Source: Diploscapter coronatus
Lineage: Eukaryota > Nematoda > Chromadorea > Rhabditida > Rhabditidae
Reading direction: 5' to 3'
DNA length: 64,000 nt
NCBI GenBank assembly: GCA_964036155.1
Contig: OZ038423.1
Coordinates: 54,327,249 to 54,391,248, forward strand
Shown: positions 24,001 to 36,330 of the stretch, in pieces
Layout: each line of letters starts with the position of its first letter
How positions within the stretch are numbered: position 1 is the first letter of the stretch
The notes under the pieces: model-generated
What the model was told of the DNA's origin: nothing
Databases searched by the model: none
What the model saw: only the letters and a program-made list of their open reading frames with translations
Made by a program: the position numbers and the translations under genes

Positions 24001-24279
24001 CTAGTGTGCTCTCCTTCACGATCACTGATCACCTCCTTGGAATAGTCATCATTTTCCGATTCAAGCTATTCTTATCTTGTTTCCGCCAAGAACGGTCGCG
24101 CTCTAAGTTCTTCTTCTCGCTGCAACAGTCTTTTTACTCGAAGCCTTGATAAAGTCTTGTATCGAGTTACGAAATGTGTGACTGATTATAAAGGGCAAGC
24201 ATAGCAATTTTAAGACGTACAACTCCGTACAAACTATCTATATTTGAAGATAACTCTTATGAGCAAAAAATCAACATAC
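21073..24279. promoter_or_regulatory. Long upstream region or first intron of the receptor gene
   Basis: About 3.2 kb without a convincing coding exon. Parts are purine-rich on the plus strand (about 21,090-21,160 and 22,970-23,070) and parts pyrimidine-rich (about 21,890-22,080 and 23,830-24,010). Probably promoter or 5' intron of the receptor, as long upstream introns are common in such genes. No RNA gene or repeat was recognised. Confidence 0.35.
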
Positions 24280-24376
24280 CCTTGTCGAAATCCTGCAGAC
24301 GCACATGCGCTGTCGGTGAATCTTCCATTCCTCATTGACAACATTGCAGACCAACTGCACCGATTCTACGAAACAT
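24280..24376 (-). other. Possible non-coding or 5' exon upstream of the receptor
   Basis: A 97-nt segment bounded on the minus strand by a good acceptor (CTATTTTCAG) and a good donor (GTATGTTG). One frame is open throughout and includes KIHRQRMCVC. Joining it to the receptor exon at 21072 does not keep the DNA-binding-domain frame, so if it belongs to that transcript it is probably 5' UTR. It may instead pair with the open minus frame ending near 24,690 (donor GTGAGT), where the phase does agree. Confidence 0.3.
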
Positions 24377-24691
24377 CTGAAAATAGGTGAATTTCAACGG
24401 AGAAAATATGGAAAGATAAAGAGAAAACGACTTTCGAGAAAAATCAGGAGAAGAACAGAGTAGAAAAGTTCGAAATTTAGGAAATGGAGACAATATGAAC
24501 GTGGAAAAAATAGTCGGCTTTGTATGAGCTGTCTCATTTTAAAAAAATGCTAAAACGGGCAAAATTTTCAAACCGTTCTCTTGTGGTTTACGAATTTGAG
24601 CCGATCTTGTAGATTTTCTGATAATTTATCAACCGATTTCCTTCTTCGTGAAATTAGAGACTAATTTCTATCAAACTCACGTTTTTCTCAG

Positions 24692-24841
24692 GCAGGAGCT
24701 CCGGATCCGAAGGAGGGGATTTGCGCGATCGGAGATGTGACTGGCCCCGCCCACATGATCATGCGGAGTCAGAATACGGTACTCGAATCGGAACCCACCA
24801 ATATGGGCAAGGAACGATGCGTGCTCTTCGTTATTCCGTAA
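24692..24841 (+). other. Exon-like open frame on the plus strand (49 aa, orphan)
   Basis: Starts after a strong acceptor (GTTTTTCTCAG) and runs open to a TAA. It encodes a well-mixed peptide including GICAIGDVTGPAHMIMRSQN, ending CVLFVIP. It is more GC-rich than the flanks. No upstream partner exon with a donor was found. The opposite strand is also open through most of this stretch, so either strand, or neither, may be coding. Confidence 0.3.
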
Positions 24842-26221
24842 ATAGATTCCATGAGTTGATGAATGTCAAGGAATTTAATGAGTTTTTCACCAATAAGTTG
24901 TCATTGTCAAGGGCAGAAATTTACAAGCACGACTGGAAGGAAGCTGAGGAGTTAAAATATAAAAGCTCACTTTTGGTAAGCGAAATCCAACTGAAATAGA
25001 CTAACATAACCTATTGGAGTTGGTCTGGAAAGAGATGGAGTGAAGGAGGACAACAAGTGAATGACTACTACGTGGAAGAACTCAAGAACACGACCACGTC
25101 CACTAATCTCCATCCACATCCAAAGTTCATACCCAATTCCTATCAACAGAAACACCACCAAGTATCACCAGATCAGTCCAATCCCATATTCATTCATGTT
25201 GATCAAAAACGCCATTTCATCTCAGAAATGCAAATAAAAATTCGAAAGATGAATAGATGAATTTTTGCTGATTGAAAGAACAGAACGGTAATGAATGATG
25301 AAAATTTCGAAGAAAGTGAGGTTATGAAATGCTAAGAATATGGAAATATCGCTTTTAAGAGAAGAAATTAGTCTAGTTTCATGAACTTCAATATACGTCT
25401 GACGATTCTTTTCCGAATTAATTTAAAATTGCCAGAACAAATATATCGGGAATGGTTAAAATTATGAATTGTTTGCTTCATTCGTCGTTTTTTTCTCATT
25501 TTTACACCTTATTTTTAAATGCTCAAATCCAAACTGCTCATGAATCACGAATTTATTGAAACCGAATAATTGACGATTACATCAAATTCATTTGTAATTT
25601 TTAACATAAGGACAGGATGAACGAGCGCGCTCTCCGAATTTGAAAATTCATTCGAAACTCAGTTATTTATAATCTGGAAGATTATTAAATAACCGAATTC
25701 CGATGAGAATGCGCGCCTAAAGAGAACATCGTAAAGCAATACTTTCACTGATAATACTTAATTCATTCTACTCATAAAGACAATAAACCTGAACAGATGT
25801 AGGAACTAAAAGATGAAGTGAATGAAAACTGGAAGATTGGAGAGCGGAAATGAAAGAATTTAAGAATAATGAACATAAATTACCCGATTAAAATTTGAAA
25901 ATAATAATTGAAGAGTAGGAAATCTAAACTAATCGATAAGAAAGATTCTAACAACCTCAATTCAAGGAACAAAAACATTTGCCCTAAATCACTTCATCCC
26001 ACCGGACAATTCGATAGTTCTAATTGTGCACTTCAAAATACGCTATTCTATGATCAACAAGTTTAGGGTCATCGACAATGTACATTTGGAAGAACCTTGA
26101 AAGGTAAAATGAAAGGCTTGTAAAAGTTTATGAAATCGGAAATTCAAATTCTACAAACCTTTCAAGTCACCTCTCTGAATAGATGAATTTGCTACTTCCT
26201 TCTGAAGAAGATCGTTCAGAA
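24842..26221. other. Intergenic, nothing recognised
   Basis: AT-rich region downstream (minus strand) of the acetyl-CoA hydrolase gene. A 67-codon plus frame at 25,057-25,260 lacks coding character and splice sites. Should include the 3' UTR of the hydrolase gene. Confidence 0.4.
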
Positions 26222-29200
26222 TTAGTCAGCAGACGGCATCACCTGAAAACTCTCAATAGGGTCTTGAGTTCAGAATAAATAAACTGAAAAGTTTACTAGT
26301 GAAAATAGACCAACCTTGAGCCTGTCGAAGGCAGCCTTTTCGAGCGATTCCCGCACACTCGGATCGGCAATCTTGATCAGCTCATAGGCCCTCTGCCTCA
26401 TGTTTTTGCCCCACAACTGTGCGATGCCGTGTTCCGTCACAACGTAGTGAACGTGCGATCTTGTCGTCACAACTAAAATTTATGGGTCATTTCGAATTTT
26501 GTCTAAAGTGAGAACGAATGCGTTTTTCTTCAATTTGGTTTTGATCAGAATGGGTTCAACTTTTCGGCAACGTCTCAATGTTAAAAGCGATTTTACTTGT
26601 AAATATGTGACACGCTTGACATTGATACCACAAAATTACACGTTAAATCACTTGACATATAGACAATGTCAAAAAGTGTGTTCTGTCCGTCTGATTATTC
26701 ACTTGGTGGGAATGAGAAATATTTCGTTTTTCACCTGCGCAAAAGTAAGCGGCATGCATTCCAGACAAACACATCAGTTAATGATTTTTTTCTTTATCTT
26801 TATTGTTTTTTTCTATTGCAAAGTTCGTACGTCAACGTGCATATCCGTAATGCGCACTTATTTATTTTTGTGTGTTAAAATTTTGTTTGTTTGTTTTTCG
26901 ACAGTATGAACGCACCCTATTTTAGTGAGAGTGATAACTTTTTTCTAGAATTAATCCAAAAAATCAACTAACCTCCAGCTCCTTCTTGGATGTAAGGCAC
27001 AATCTTGCTGACTCCCGTCTTCTTCGCGATCGAAGGCAGGGCAATAATGGGTCTGCCGAGTCCGTCGTCGCAGATTCCTGCTCCTCGGATGAAATCCACC
27101 TGGCCTCCGAAGCCGGACAGGAACCTTTTTCCGACGGAATCAGAAACAACTGGAAACAATGTAATGAAGAGAGAATTAAAAAACAAAGAATCATGCCTTG
27201 TCCAGTGAGGTCGATTTCGACAGCCGAATTGATGGCAGTGACTTTAGGATTCTTGCGGATGATTGCAGGATCGTTCACCCATTGCACGTCGCCAAATTCG
27301 ATCAGGGGATTGTCGTGCAGGAAGTTGTAGAGACGGGTCGAGCCATACACGAAGGAAACCACCAACTTGCCAGGGTGGATCACCTAAAATTCAAATTCTG
27401 ATAATAGTAAAAGCGAAATTCAAGTCAAAATAACACATGAATAGTTGTGTTTGTTTTTGAAATAGGGTCTGATAGAATTTGTTAAAAATATGCTGGAATA
27501 GGAATTTTGGTTCATTTTCGATCCAGGCTGTTATTCTATTGAGGAAAAAGGAGAAAAATGAAAATATCCAACCTTCTTGCTGTTAGTGATGTTGTTGTTG
27601 GCGACCAAGTCGAGCACTCCATCAGAGAACATCTCAGTGTGAATTCCCAAGTCCTTGTGATTCGTCAGAGCAGACAGAGCTGCGTCCGGTACGGCACCAA
27701 TGCCTGAACAATTTAACAATAGAAATGGGTAAAATAAATCTGTCAAAAATCATATGAAAACTTTATATCGGGGATGTGCGGAATTCTGACTTCGAAGTCA
27801 CAAAAAGATAATTCTGATTACGAATTTTTCAAAATTCCAACTTTCCACTCCTATTCAATATGTTTATCTGCTCACCCATTTGCAGCGTGGCTCCGTTGTC
27901 GACCAGATTCTCGGCGATAATCTTGCCAATCTTTTTCTCCTGCTCGTTCTGAGTGCCGATATTTCTCTCGTGCAGAGGGAAACCGTCACACTGAATTTTG
28001 AAATTCATCAAGGCTCCCAACGCCCCATTGAAATTAATCATTTGGGAATTTCAATTTTTCGGAAAACTTTCTCGAGACTCTTTCCGCAGTTTTAAATTGT
28101 AATTCAGAGCATCTTCCATCTTTAGCAAAGCATTAGAGAGAGTAATTCATTTATGAAAAGTTGCCGAAATAGACTTACATTGACCATAACATCGATGTGG
28201 GAGCAGTGAATGACTCCATCCCCAAAAGTGCGGGGCATATTGCTGTTGGACATGGCGATGATGTGGTCGGCGTTCGTGACTGCCGCACGGGCGGTGTCCA
28301 CTGAAGTGCCCAGAGAGCAATAGCCATTCGCATCGGGAGGGGAGACCTGCAGAATGAGGACGAACTAGAAGAAATAGAAAAAGATGCTTACATGAATGAG
28401 CGCTGCATTGACTTTGATGGCCTTCTTTCTGAAGAGCAGAGGCACTTCCTGCAGGAAACACGAGTTGTAGTCAGCAATCCCTGAAAAATTTTATACAAAA
28501 TAACTTTCCGAATAGAAGTTACCGTTGTTGACATGGGGTCTAAGATTGTGTCCGGTGAACAGAGAGTTGGAACGGATTCGCTCTGAAAAAGGATATATTA
28601 AGGACATTTGAACATTTTGAAACTTCATGCTTGCACACTATCCTGTCCCTTAACGACTGAAGAATCTTTTTCCTCTCAATTTTCTTCAAACTAGTTCTAG
28701 GGGGAAGAAATAATAACATGGGAAAATAGTGAAAAAAGCGTTTTCTGCTGTCAAGGGAGTAGCGGATTGAAATTTCCCATAAATTGTGTTTGTCGAATTT
28801 GGAAATTTTCAATTTCAAACAATCTAATTTGTAACAAATGTAGAAAAGTCTCCACTTACTATTGTACTTCTCATCAGTCCAAGGAGTGGGTCCCTCCAAA
28901 TGGAGATGGTGCAGAGTCAGTTTGCTGACGTTGTTCGCATCTGCATACTCGCACAGGCCCTGCAGCAGCGGAGTGCAAGTGGCCGCGATTCCGTGGACAA
29001 ACAGATGGTCGCCTGAAAATTCGGAGTTGGCTATGTGACAAAGGTTGTTTTGAAATCAAATCTTTGCTCCCTAACGAAAAAGAGTCGATTTTCAGGCTCA
29101 AAATATCCGAATGGCGAAATTCCCAAGAACTCATTTCATCTTTGCATCATTGTCATTGATAACGAAGTGTTCAATCGTATTTAGAGGGCGCAAGTGGAGT

Positions 29201-30255
29201 CAAATTTTTGAAGTGAACTTTATAAAGCGATTTCAAGGAAAAGTTGTGACCGACAAGTAGGTGAACAATTTCGTTTGTTTTTGTTGACACCTGCTCGAAA
29301 TCCCAATAGTCGACCAAAAATGAATATGAAGTTTAAAATGAGAAATAAACGGCACTTTGGATCACGCTTGTCAAACCCTCCAGCAGTTTATGATGGATTA
29401 AACCCTTGCGGTCATTTTAGACTGGATTTGTGCATGAAGAGACCCTATCGTACCCTGCCGAACCGATTTGGAGTTTTCCGTTGTAAAATGGAAATTTGGA
29501 TACATTATTTAAACCCAAAACGAGCAATTGAATCATTTTTCACTCATTATATACTGGTTTCTTCAGCGAATCTTTGTCGCTCCTCTTCTCTAATGAACGA
29601 GAAGTGGCGACTTGGGGCAATTTTTAATCGTTTGGATGTATTCAAATTCTGAGCGTGAATTCTATTGACAAAAAATGTTAGCAAAATTGGAAATTCGGAA
29701 GATGTGTTCTCGACGTCATAACTTTTGATAGGATTATCCGTTTCGAAAACGGTAAAAAGCATTGGGATCAGTAAAAAATCGAACTATCATATGAGTTAAA
29801 TTTGATCCACTAGACTTCTCATTTCAAAACCCACTTGCACCCTAATTATATTATCAAAATTCGAGGATAAATTTCTCAATCATTAAGTAAAATACCGAGG
29901 AAAGATATTGTACCTGTTTTGATCTGATTGAATGCGTCTTTCACCTGCACGACTTTAGGCTGCTTGCCGGCAATCGGGTAGGCAATTTCGTGCTTGTCCA
30001 CGAACACGGACGAGAGTCTGCAAGGATATGAATGATTTACTGGAAAATGAATAGAAGAACTCTTGAATGGTTTGATCAGTTCAAAGACCCGTTATTTGGA
30101 AAGTTTGAATTTTTCTTCAAATCTGTTCAAAAATTTTAAATTAGCGGTTCTCCAAACTTATCGAACTTTTCGAGGAGCCAAATAGAAATAAACCTATTGA
30201 GGCCGGTAGTGGAGAAGAAGGAACGGGTCGATTGCTGCAGAAACGAACGGGACAT
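26222..30255 (-). CDS. acer-1: Acetyl-CoA hydrolase/transferase, mitochondrial
   Basis: Exons: 30255-30194, 30017-29914, 29012-28860, 28582-28523, 28480-28392, 28346-28179, 27990-27876, 27703-27573, 27383-27197, 27149-26973, 26472-26315, 26242-26222; phases agree (474 aa, the usual family length). The start MSRSFLQQSTRSFFSTTGLN is Arg/Ser-rich and acid-free, a typical mitochondrial presequence. Family landmarks run in order: VFVDKHEIAYPI, GIAATCTPLLQGLCEYA, FTGHNLRPHVNNG, VSPPDANGYCSLGTSVD, NLVDNGATLQMGIGAVPDA, GIHTEM (Glu about 274, the presumed CoA-binding nucleophile of family I CoA-transferases), VTTRSHVHYVVTEHGIA and the tail VMPSAD. It cleaves acetyl-CoA or moves CoA between acyl groups in mitochondria, and so affects acetate and acetyl-CoA balance. 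Intron 27196-27150 has a GC donor. Symbol follows the C. elegans orthologue as I remember it (C44B7.10). Confidence 0.93.
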
Positions 30256-32101
30256 TGCGCTGGAAAGACCGCAATTAGACAAGGGGAAGTTGAAAATGAA
30301 CGATTGCACGAAAAGGTGCAAGTGCCACGAAAAGTGCACGATTGGCGAGAATGAAAGTGAAAAGAAAAGAAAGAGAAGAGGGTATGAATCGAAATGTGAA
30401 AATGATAGAGATTTAGATGGCAGAATAAACTATCGGATAGAAGGTGAATTTGAGGGCCAATGAGAAGTGATTGTTGATAATGCAAATAGATGGAGACTCA
30501 ATTGAAAATGAAGGCAATCGGAAGAAAACAGCAAAGTTCAGTTCAGATAGAAAATAGAGATAACGATGAAACAGCACTAGAAACAGGTGGAAATTAGACC
30601 AAAAGCCGAAAAGGAGAGAATGGGAGGGACATGTGAAAGCTTGGCGGGACAAGTCAATATGGACATAAGGAGAGAAAGGCAGCGAGTGGGAGAGAATCGA
30701 ATAGAGAGAGAAAGATGCAGAGAATATCATGAGCGAGAGTGCAAAGAACGAACAGGGAAACTGAAGAGTGCATTCGATAAATGCGCCAGCGAGGGTTTAG
30801 TGTAGCGCATCTGCCCTTCCCCGGGCATTAAGCTCACGACCAATGTACACAGCAATTTTCAGCTATACATAACCTACGAAAATTTCCTCCTTTTATCATT
30901 AGTTCTCCATAAATTTTCCCGAAAAGTCACCGAATAGATAATAAAGACAAGCAGAAAATCATAAGATTTCTAAAATGTTGATACTGCGTTAAAAATAGTG
31001 TGAGAGGGTAAGTAAGACTTGCAACTATCACGATCAAAATATGTCTGAAAGGAGAGAAACGAGCCCTGAAAACTCGTTTGCACTCCTTTTTCAATGCCTA
31101 TTCCCATTTGAAGGAACAGAGACCAAACAGCGGTTCAGCATGGCGCCAATCGATTGATTTGCATTGAAACGGCAGACCTTCAGAGAACGAGCAAGGCTAC
31201 CCAAGTTGAGAATATCAACTCAGTTCTCGTGCAGATCAGCATCATAAGGGAATTTAAGAGAAATTCATTATGAAGACCAAATTCTGTAATTTTTTTTTTC
31301 GAATATTCAGACAGAAAAATAGTGAAAAATTCTAGTGAGTATTGACTGCAAATTATTGGATTTTTTATTGTTAAACTGCATAAAAGAAGCGTGAAATGGT
31401 CAATAATGAATTTACAGTGCTTGGGAAAAACTTGGGAGAAAAAATCGATGAAATGAGAACTAATTTTAGAGGCTGTGCGAGGAGATTTTATCATCGTGAT
31501 TTGAAATGGCACTGAATTTGAAATCCATCGATCGAAAGATGGAAGTGAAAACTAGATATTCAATTAGACTCGCTTATTTTGTGCGTATCTCGATACTAAT
31601 AGTGAAAATTACTATCTGTAAAAATATTCGAAAAATTGGATGACAATAGTTTGCTAAAAATCAATGAACAAAGCGTCTTTTCGGGGCCTAATCATTGATT
31701 TTGTCAAAACTTGAAGAATTAAAACAAAGCACATGTGAATGAAAAGACGAGAAGGTGGTGAGCCACCGATAAACACTGAGCAGAAAAAAATGGAAAAAGC
31801 AGAGTTCGAGCAGAAAACACAACAGGGGCTAAGAGGAGGAAGAAGAAATGAGGATGGAGGAAGAATTGGGATCACCTTTAAAATAGAAATCATTATCACT
31901 TAAAGAACGATCACTCGCTATACAATGCATCGATTGATTCAATTTTTTTAAAGATATTTGTAGACCCTCATGGTTATCTATGCACCGCACGACATCATGA
32001 CACTACGCAAGTGCAGATAAGTAGGGTAGGCTATAAAACAAGAAGTGTACAACAAATTTTGGTAACGCCTTCGCAATTTTCGTTTTCGGTTGTTCAAAAT
32101 G
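30256..32101. promoter_or_regulatory. Upstream region of the hydrolase gene, purine-rich
   Basis: From about 30,260 to 30,780 the plus strand is strongly purine-rich (GAAAAGAAAGAGAAGAGG type), so the minus coding strand is pyrimidine-rich directly upstream of the hydrolase start. A second purine-rich block lies at about 31,740-31,870. No gene is supported; the remaining part is AT-rich spacer up to the 3' end of the next minus-strand gene. Confidence 0.35.
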
Positions 32102-32107
32102 TTTATT
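32102..32107 (-). terminator. Polyadenylation signal AATAAA
   Basis: On the minus strand an AATAAA lies about 35 nt beyond the stop codon of the EGF-like membrane protein gene ending at 32,140, which fits a short nematode 3' UTR. Confidence 0.5.
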
Positions 32108-32139
32108 TTCGCACTCTTGATTCATATGATCTCATTCAT

Positions 32140-33542
32140 CTAATCTGACAATGAGTCCTTCTTCAGATTCTCTGCAATTTTACTTCTCGCTTCTTCCTGT
32201 CGCATCTGAATCACATCGACCAATCGAAGTCGTACTTCGCAAGGAGGATAAATATTCAGATCTCTGAAATGTCTGATATTTCTGCTGAAGTATGAAAAAT
32301 AATTCACATTTTTCAAAGATGTTTCATGTGGTCTTTTCATATAAAATCTGGAAGTTCTCTACCTGTATCTGGCATGTGCCAAATAGAGAAGAATGACGCC
32401 GATCACGCAGATGAGAGCGGACCAGCCGATGAGGACTACCTTGGTGGGCTGCTCGATCTCGCAGAAGGCTCCATCCCACCCGCTGTTACAGATGCACTGC
32501 GTCGTCTCGATCGGTGTGTCGTTCGTCGCGGCCACAATCGCGCATATACCGTGCTGATTACAGTTTCTCTGACAATCTTTATCTTCTGAAAATATTTGCT
32601 CTTCGAACACATATTGCATTAACCTAAAAAAATTTGAAACAATGCATTTTCTTCGAAATTTTTTGTTTTGTTGACAATTTTATTTAAATACTTTTTTCAG
32701 AAATTCCCTAAACTTTGAGACAGCATCTGGTGAGAAAAAATTTAGGTTCATACCATTCTGAATTCCGAAATAATTGACAAATGAAGTCATTAAATGTCAT
32801 ATTCATAGTTCCAAGCATTCACGGACCAGTGTAAGTAAGCAGGGATTTCGGAGCTCGAATCGGAAAAGTTTTACCGAATTCTGATTTTCGAAAGCCTTGT
32901 AAGTATACAAACGGCGTGCACTTACCTAGCCAAATGTAATACTTCTCATTGCAGACATCGATATACATGCTCTTGTAGACAACAATATGATAGGCATCTT
33001 CCGTATAAAAAGAGCTTAATTGGTTGCTTATTCGAGTATTTCGAAAATGTTCAGACCTGTTAAGAAGCAGATCCTTATCGTTTTTGTACTGTCTGCCACA
33101 ATGAGCTGTTGGGATCGTGATCACCTCTCCAAAATGATAGACATGAAAATGTTCCTTTACTTGGAAGGTCTGGCCTTAAAAATATGATAACTTATTCAGA
33201 TTTACGCGTTATTTAAAATGGAAGTCCAGAAATTTATATAAAATATTAGTTTTAAATCATGTTCGTGCGTCAATACGATCATCACTAAGCAATATGCATT
33301 GAAAAAATAAATTCGCCATTATTTTTTCACTAAATCTTATGTTTCAATTAGAAGTGAATAAATATTTCCGCTAGAGAGGATGCATCTTGCAAGTAAGTAA
33401 AGTCGATGATTTCCATACTTGACGATGGACCACAACAAAGCTGCATCAGCATCAGAACCAGCAGACAAGAATTGGCACCGAAAGTCGTCGAGCGGACGCT
33501 CAGGCAGCCGAGTTGAGTTTTGCGCGGAAATGCCTGCGTCAT
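32140..33542 (-). CDS. Single-pass membrane protein with one EGF-like domain
   Basis: Exons 33542-33419, 33174-32926, 32585-32363 and 32284-32140 join in phase to 246 aa. The N-terminus has a basic stretch then a hydrophobic core (SCLLVLMLMQLCC), read as a signal peptide or anchor. An extracellular part of about 90 residues without known domain follows (HCGRQYKNDKDLLLN, AYHIVVYKSMYIDVCNEKYY). Next come an EGF-like module with six cysteines (CQRNCNQHGIC ... CICNSGWDGAFC), a membrane helix VVLIGWSALICVIGVILLYL and a cytosolic tail of about 50 residues, charged and probably helical (QEEARSKIAENLKKD). This suggests a cell-surface protein for binding or adhesion; partners are unknown. The 340-bp intron between exons 2 and 3 holds AT-rich sequence resembling the MITE family in this window. 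Confidence 0.75.
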
Positions 33543-35080
33543 CTTTCAATCACCTGAAATGTAACTCTTTAGTATTTTTCAATTGTTTGTTTATGAGTCT
33601 GTCTGTGTGTGATTGCTCATATCTTGGGATGTGATGATCCGTTTGGAATGCGGTTCTTTGGGCAGGATAGGAGATTTTCTGACGGCGTGCAACATATAAA
33701 TTCTATTGGGGTTTGGCTTTAAAATAGCAAGAAATTGATAATATGCTAATTTGCACAATTTTCGAATGCATAAATATGAGTCATTTTCCATTGTGAGTTG
33801 ATGCTGGAGGGTGGCCTGTCGATGACTGCTGCTCGTGTGCGATAATGAATCTTTGTTCTGATATACTGGTTGAAAAATGGATAAAACCAAGAATGAATCA
33901 GTTTACTTTATGAAGTTTCGATGGAGCGCCAATTGGAATGGATTCTTTATTGTCGTTTGTTTGTTGTTTTAAATTTTTGTTTTGTTTTGACTTTTGAATT
34001 GGTTTGGTTTCAAGCCTTTGCGAAGCAAAAGCTGAGCCGAGGGAGCGCACGACCGAGGCTCGCGACACTTACTTTCTTTGGTGCTCATTTAGATTTTATG
34101 GAACGTTTTTGAATTAAGAAAATTCTTACAAAGCTATGCAATATTTTTTCAAGACGAAATTTATAACATCCAATAATCAGCACACAACCGTGAGTAATGC
34201 ACAAAATCCCTCTAGCTTGTAAGATTTCATTGCAGTTTTGAGTATGTTCTTCAAAATGTCGAGATTTTTGCAAGGCTTTTTCTTTAACCTGCAGATGGAC
34301 ATGTGCTTTTCCAAGTATTCACTTGGAGAGTTGTCAGATTCCCATTCTGTTGTTGAGCATTGCTTTCCAGTTTTAACAGAGTGTTCGTTTTCTGGTTTAC
34401 CGAGGGCAATTCCAATTCCAAGAAAGCCGTGCTCTGCTCAGCTGTTCAGCTATTGAATGCGCGATTTCGTTAATGGTTGTTTTGAGCTCCATGCTGAATT
34501 TATGCAATTCAAAGACATGATTTAATATTTTAATTTCCTATTCCATTTCGAATCCAGGATTTAAATTTCTACTAATTGAATCGACTTTGTTTTGTTTTTG
34601 TCACCACCCTTTGATCTTCTTTTCAATTTTCATTTGGATTTTTGTCTAGTTGGTGGGTTCTCATTAAAAGTTGAGTTTTAACCTATGTATAATTTATTAA
34701 GTTGAGTCTATTCATTGGTAAAAACATAGTCAATCATTATTGCAAGGAAAAACTTCGTTTTTGATGGAGGAATAATACCAGAAAATATTTTAGCTAGACA
34801 CTCGAGAAAATTATTCCGAACAATAGAGACATTGCACTCATAATTCCATGTGTTAGTCATATCTATTTTATCAATGTTCACATTTTAAGTAATACGTGAA
34901 ATTAAATTTGCGTTATCGATATTCTTTTGATTTATTGGACTTTTTCAGATCAATTAGTCAGCTTATAAAGGTTAGGATAATAGAATATAAAGATCCTAAA
35001 GTCATAGAAATGAGAACAATCAAAGTAGAAAATCTGAATTTTCCACAACTTCCGGGTTACCTCTAAAATAAATCGACAGC
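33543..35080. other. Intergenic region with a dispersed repeat
   Basis: No gene supported. At about 33,965-34,070 lies an inverted, diverged copy of the repeat at 4,385-4,520 (GCACGACCGAGGCTCGCGAC with GCGAAGCAAAAGCTGAGCC). The rest is AT-rich; the open frames are short and without splice support. Confidence 0.45.
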
Positions 35081-35336
35081 TTACTTGAGTCTATTCATAG
35101 AACTATCAAGTTCTTTCATGACATAATCAGGGAGCATTCTCCCTGTCCACTCGACTTGTGCATCTCTTTTCAAATGCATTTTCACGAGCTTCTTCTGTCT
35201 ATGAGATGGCCCGAAAACGGCTGCCTGTTTGAGTGGAGAAAAGTCAAAACACTCGACGGATTCACAGCGTGCTGTCCATTTCATATCACATGGATTACGA
35301 GTTACGAGACTTCACTAAAGTTTTGAATAATCTCAT
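35081..35336 (-). pseudogene. Small basic-protein gene with an apparent frameshift
   Basis: An intact minus frame from ATG at 35,284 to TAA at 35,081 encodes 67 aa (starts MKWTARCESVECFDF, contains MHLKRDAQVEWTGRMLPDY). Upstream, after a TATATTTTCAG acceptor at about 35,366, another ATG opens MRLFKTLVKSRN, which has the look of a mitochondrial targeting start, but it stops two codons later. Between them the 7-bp unit CTCGTAA is present twice in tandem. With one unit the upstream ATG would read straight into the 67-aa frame (82 aa). So this is either a frameshifted gene, a sequencing error, or a 67-aa protein with an upstream minicistron. The protein family is not recognised. Confidence 0.5.
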
Positions 35337-35379
35337 TTGTTTGAAATTTAGGCTATTGGGAAACAACTGAAAATATACA

Positions 35380-36330
35380 CATGCGAAATAGTATGGCTAG
35401 GTAAGAGATGATATGTTTCGAGTATGCTATTTTGCTCATGTCACGTGTTATACTGTCATGAGGTTTCCAGGTTGCCAAAATTTGTCATTCTATCATGTTT
35501 AATGAATTAATTTTGCCTGTTTTTTAACGAAATCGAGCTTTTAAAAACTTTAGCTTCACAATCAGCTAATTCGACTCATGAAAATTAGCCGAATAGCCGT
35601 TTCAAAATTTAAACTACGAAAATGCTCGCTTAAATTTAGAACCATTTTCTACTAACAGACAATTTCCTAAAATTACTGACATTCTTCAAATGATTTCATT
35701 AAATTTGCATATTCCTGGCACAAATACGCTTTGCATCTCAATTTTTAAAATCAAACCACACATTCCAATTCGATTACCTGCCGGAGGAATGCTTTTTGGA
35801 TGAGTTACTGGGCAACCTGTTACCTCTTCTCGATTTTCAATTTGCGACTCTTTGAGTCTCTACTCAGCCTACCCTCACCTTCGTTTCAGGTATCTATATC
35901 CATATCGCCTTTTCAATTAGTATTCATCCAGGTGCGATGCACGTAGACAGATGACCTACGCCCTAATCCTGTGCATATTTATGCGTGCGTATCTCTTTGA
36001 GCATAAGCATTTTTGTTCTGTTGAGCTGGTTGTGTCATCTCCACACATTCTTCTGATTCCCAGTTCAGCCCTAACTCTTCTTCTTTAAACTCTAAGGCTG
36101 AGGCGGAGTCAGAGCGAATGCTCCCCTATCCGTTTCTGCTTACTCCCCTTGCCCCTAGCTCCTTACCTTCGTCTTTCCTTTCTTATTCGCGTGTTCGTCG
36201 TCGATTTCCTTCGTCCATTTGGCTCATCAGTGGACTGTGGGCAGAATATCTTATTCATTCATTCTTTTTGCCTTTCAGCCTAATTCGCCAATTCTCCAAT
36301 TAGCAATAATTCTCTCATCCGATCTTCGGA
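35380..36330. promoter_or_regulatory. Upstream region of the GPCR gene, CT-rich
   Basis: No gene. From about 35,800, and most strongly 36,090-36,300, the plus strand is pyrimidine-rich (CTTACTCCCCTTGCCCC type), ending just before the receptor start at 36,331. This matches the tracts upstream of other genes here and is read as promoter-associated sequence. Confidence 0.35.

Noticed and set aside
32692..32763. Extra exon in the EGF-like protein gene
   Set aside because: Phases do not fit with either neighbour, whereas joining 32926 directly to 32585 does.
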